Assembly (NCBI RefSeq): GCF_009857475.1
Contig: NZ_WWCJ01000001.1
Span: 124,001-188,000 of the forward strand
Reading direction: 5' to 3'
DNA from: Pseudoduganella guangdongensis
GTDB taxonomy: Bacteria > Pseudomonadota > Gammaproteobacteria > Burkholderiales > Burkholderiaceae_D
DNA: 64,000 nucleotides
Positions 62,849-64,000 of this stretch are shown here, piece after piece. The notes beneath the pieces are model-generated. The model searched no databases and was not told the origin of the DNA. It worked only from the letters and a program-made list of their open reading frames with translations. Made by a program: the position numbers and the translations under genes. Each line of letters begins with the position of its first letter. Positions within the stretch are counted from its first letter, which is position 1.

Positions 62849-63724
62849 ATGTCGCATGCGGTGTTCCGCACCATGTCCGGTACCGACGCCACGCTGGAAC
62901 GCTTTGCCTGGCTGGGCGATGGCCTGGCGGCGGCGGTCTGGCACCGCAGGACGCAGGAGGCAGTAACCGAATACCGCCAGCCGGGCCATCACACCCTGTC
63001 CTGCTACCTTGGTGGCGGCTACAGCGTGGAGCGCGAAGGCTTGCCGGGACAATATGGCGCGCCGCAACGGCTTTGTTCGCTGCCCGATTGGCACGAGTCG
63101 GAGTGGGTGGTGCGCGGCCAGCTGCGCATGCTGCACGTGTATTTCATGCCCGAGCATTTCACGCGGCGGGCAGTGGTGGAATTGGACCGCGAGCCGCGCG
63201 AGCTGACGTTGCAGGACCGTACCTACTTCGAGAACGAGCGCCTGGTGCGGTTGTGCGGCGCCTTGCTTGAGCAGCCATGGCAGGACCATGATCAGCTCTT
63301 GCGCGCCAACGAGATCACGCATGCAGCCCTGAGCGAGCTGCTGCGTTCGCAGTCCGCCACCAAGCCGGGCCTGCGCCTGCGCGGCGGCCTGGCGCCGCAG
63401 GTGCGGCGCCAGCTGCACGAATACATCGAGGCCCACCTCGCGCAGCAAATTACGCTGGGCATGCTGGCACAACTGGCGTGCATGTCGGAATTCCATCTGG
63501 CGCGCATGTTCCGCATCAGCTTTGGCATGCCACCTTCGGCCTGGATTGCCGCGCGCCGTATCGAGCGCGCGCGCAGCCTGCTGCGCGCTGGGCGCCTGCC
63601 CCTGCAGCAGGTGGCCGAGGCCTGCGGCTACGCCGACCTGAGCCACTTCAGCCACCGCTTCAGCGCCGCGCTCGGCGTGCCGCCGGGCCGCTACCGCCAG
63701 GTGCTTGGCGGCCTCAAGTCCTGA
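62849..63724 (+). CDS. AraC-family transcriptional regulator
   Basis: About 291 residues. The N-terminal half is a cupin-like sensor (ERFAWLGDGLAAAVWHRRTQ, GHHTLSCYLGGGYSVERE). The C-terminal half has the AraC domain with ITLGMLAQLACMSEFHLARM, FRISFGMPPSAWIAARRIER and CGYADLSHFSHRFSAALGVP. ATG 62849 gives a natural N-terminus; GTG 62750 in the same frame is an alternative that would add 33 Ala/Arg-rich residues. Divergent from the PEP-CTERM gene. Confidence 0.87.
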   Translation: MSHAVFRTMSGTDATLERFAWLGDGLAAAVWHRRTQEAVTEYRQPGHHTLSCYLGGGYSVEREGLPGQYGAPQRLCSLPDWHESEWVVRGQLRMLHVYFMPEHFTRRAVVELDREPRELTLQDRTYFENERLVRLCGALLEQPWQDHDQLLRANEITHAALSELLRSQSATKPGLRLRGGLAPQVRRQLHEYIEAHLAQQITLGMLAQLACMSEFHLARMFRISFGMPPSAWIAARRIERARSLLRAGRLPLQQVAEACGYADLSHFSHRFSAALGVPPGRYRQVLGGLKS

Positions 63725-63820
63725 CCCTATCGCGCCGCCGCGCACGATAGCGGATGCGGCGTGCATGCTTGCCGGGCTAAGTGCAGCATGGATCTCTACG
63801 CCCACGCAGTGGAGAACGCC

Positions 63821-64000
63821 ATGCTCAAATTCACTGTCATGTTGCTTGCCGTCCTGTTATGGAGCGCCGGCGCCCAGGCCCAGGTGGCGCCGGCCTACCG
63901 TGCCACCTTGATCGTTGATTTCTGGGGCGGGATGCACATCAACGACCTCGGCCAGATCGCAGTGACGCGCTACGGCGTGCCCTATATATGGAGCCGCGAC
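63821..64000 (+). CDS. Secreted HAF-repeat-like protein, 5' part only
   Basis: The first 60 codons of a gene that continues past the window. It encodes a signal peptide (LKFTVMLLAVLLWSAGAQAQ) and then YRATLIVDFWGGMHINDLGQ with IAVTRYGVPYIW, which resembles the N-D-x-G-Q-I motif of HAF-type repeat proteins, often extracellular. GGAG precedes ATG 63821; an in-frame ATG at 63788 is an alternative start. Confidence 0.6.
   Translation, partial: MLKFTVMLLAVLLWSAGAQAQVAPAYRATLIVDFWGGMHINDLGQIAVTRYGVPYIWSRD

Overview
The window is 64 kb of gene-dense, G+C-rich chromosome from a betaproteobacterium, most likely an Oxalobacteraceae member of the Massilia / Duganella / Pseudoduganella / Janthinobacterium group. 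This rests on the housekeeping gene order (pdxA-rsmA, fur facing bamE, dapB, leuS-lptE-holA-proA-hemJ, a second-type infA), a PEP-CTERM protein and a flagellin. No phage, insertion sequence, CRISPR array or plasmid function was seen. The only RNA gene is a tRNA-Gly(CCC); a structured leader upstream of infA is a candidate RNA element.

Region 1 (1-19,500) is core: pdxA (5' end outside the window), rsmA, a tandem pair of repeat lipoproteins, a HAD hydrolase, hrcA, fur, bamE-dapB-exbB-exbD plus a barstar-like gene, map, a VOC protein, an uncharacterised ribbon-helix-helix protein preceded by a 182-bp palindrome, an AraC regulator, leuS-lptE-holA-proA-hemJ, rlmL and a Bcr/CflA-type transporter. 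Four intergenic palindromes share a GGGTCAG/CTGACCC core (7.8, 16.9, 18.2 and 25.6 kb) and look like copies of one REP-like family.

Region 2 (19,500-29,000) is signalling and surface: an operon of an HDOD-GAF-histidine kinase, a REC-PAS-GGDEF-EAL protein and a Sel1-repeat protein; infA with a terminator-bearing leader; a propeller/beta-lactamase fusion; and an orphan flagellin with a sigma-28-like promoter.

Region 3 (29,000-45,500) is the most striking part: a complete-looking N-acetylgalactosamine locus. A leftward operon (agaS, agaK, agaZ, agaR, agaA, permease) faces a rightward set (secreted GH31 with CBM32-like and NPCBM domains, TonB-dependent receptor, Tat-exported GH109, metallophosphoesterase). 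The shared 315-bp control region has two good sigma-70 promoters and several CGAAA boxes, suggesting that the DeoR-family repressor in the operon controls both arms. The inferred flow is: secreted enzymes release GalNAc from alpha-linked glycans, the receptor and permease import it, and the kinase, deacetylase and deaminase/isomerase convert it to tagatose-6-phosphate.

Region 4 (45,500-64,000) is accessory and mixed: two TraB/GumN paralogues lacking the family histidine, an Aer-like chemoreceptor, an M28 peptidase, a lower-G+C block (50.8-55.6 kb) with a catalytically dead beta-lactamase-fold protein, an NTF2/DJ-1 fusion and a membrane AraC regulator typical of Bacteroidetes, then tRNA-Gly, AraC/EamA genes, small proteins, trmB, a PEP-CTERM protein behind a sigma-54-like promoter, and the start of a secreted HAF-like protein.
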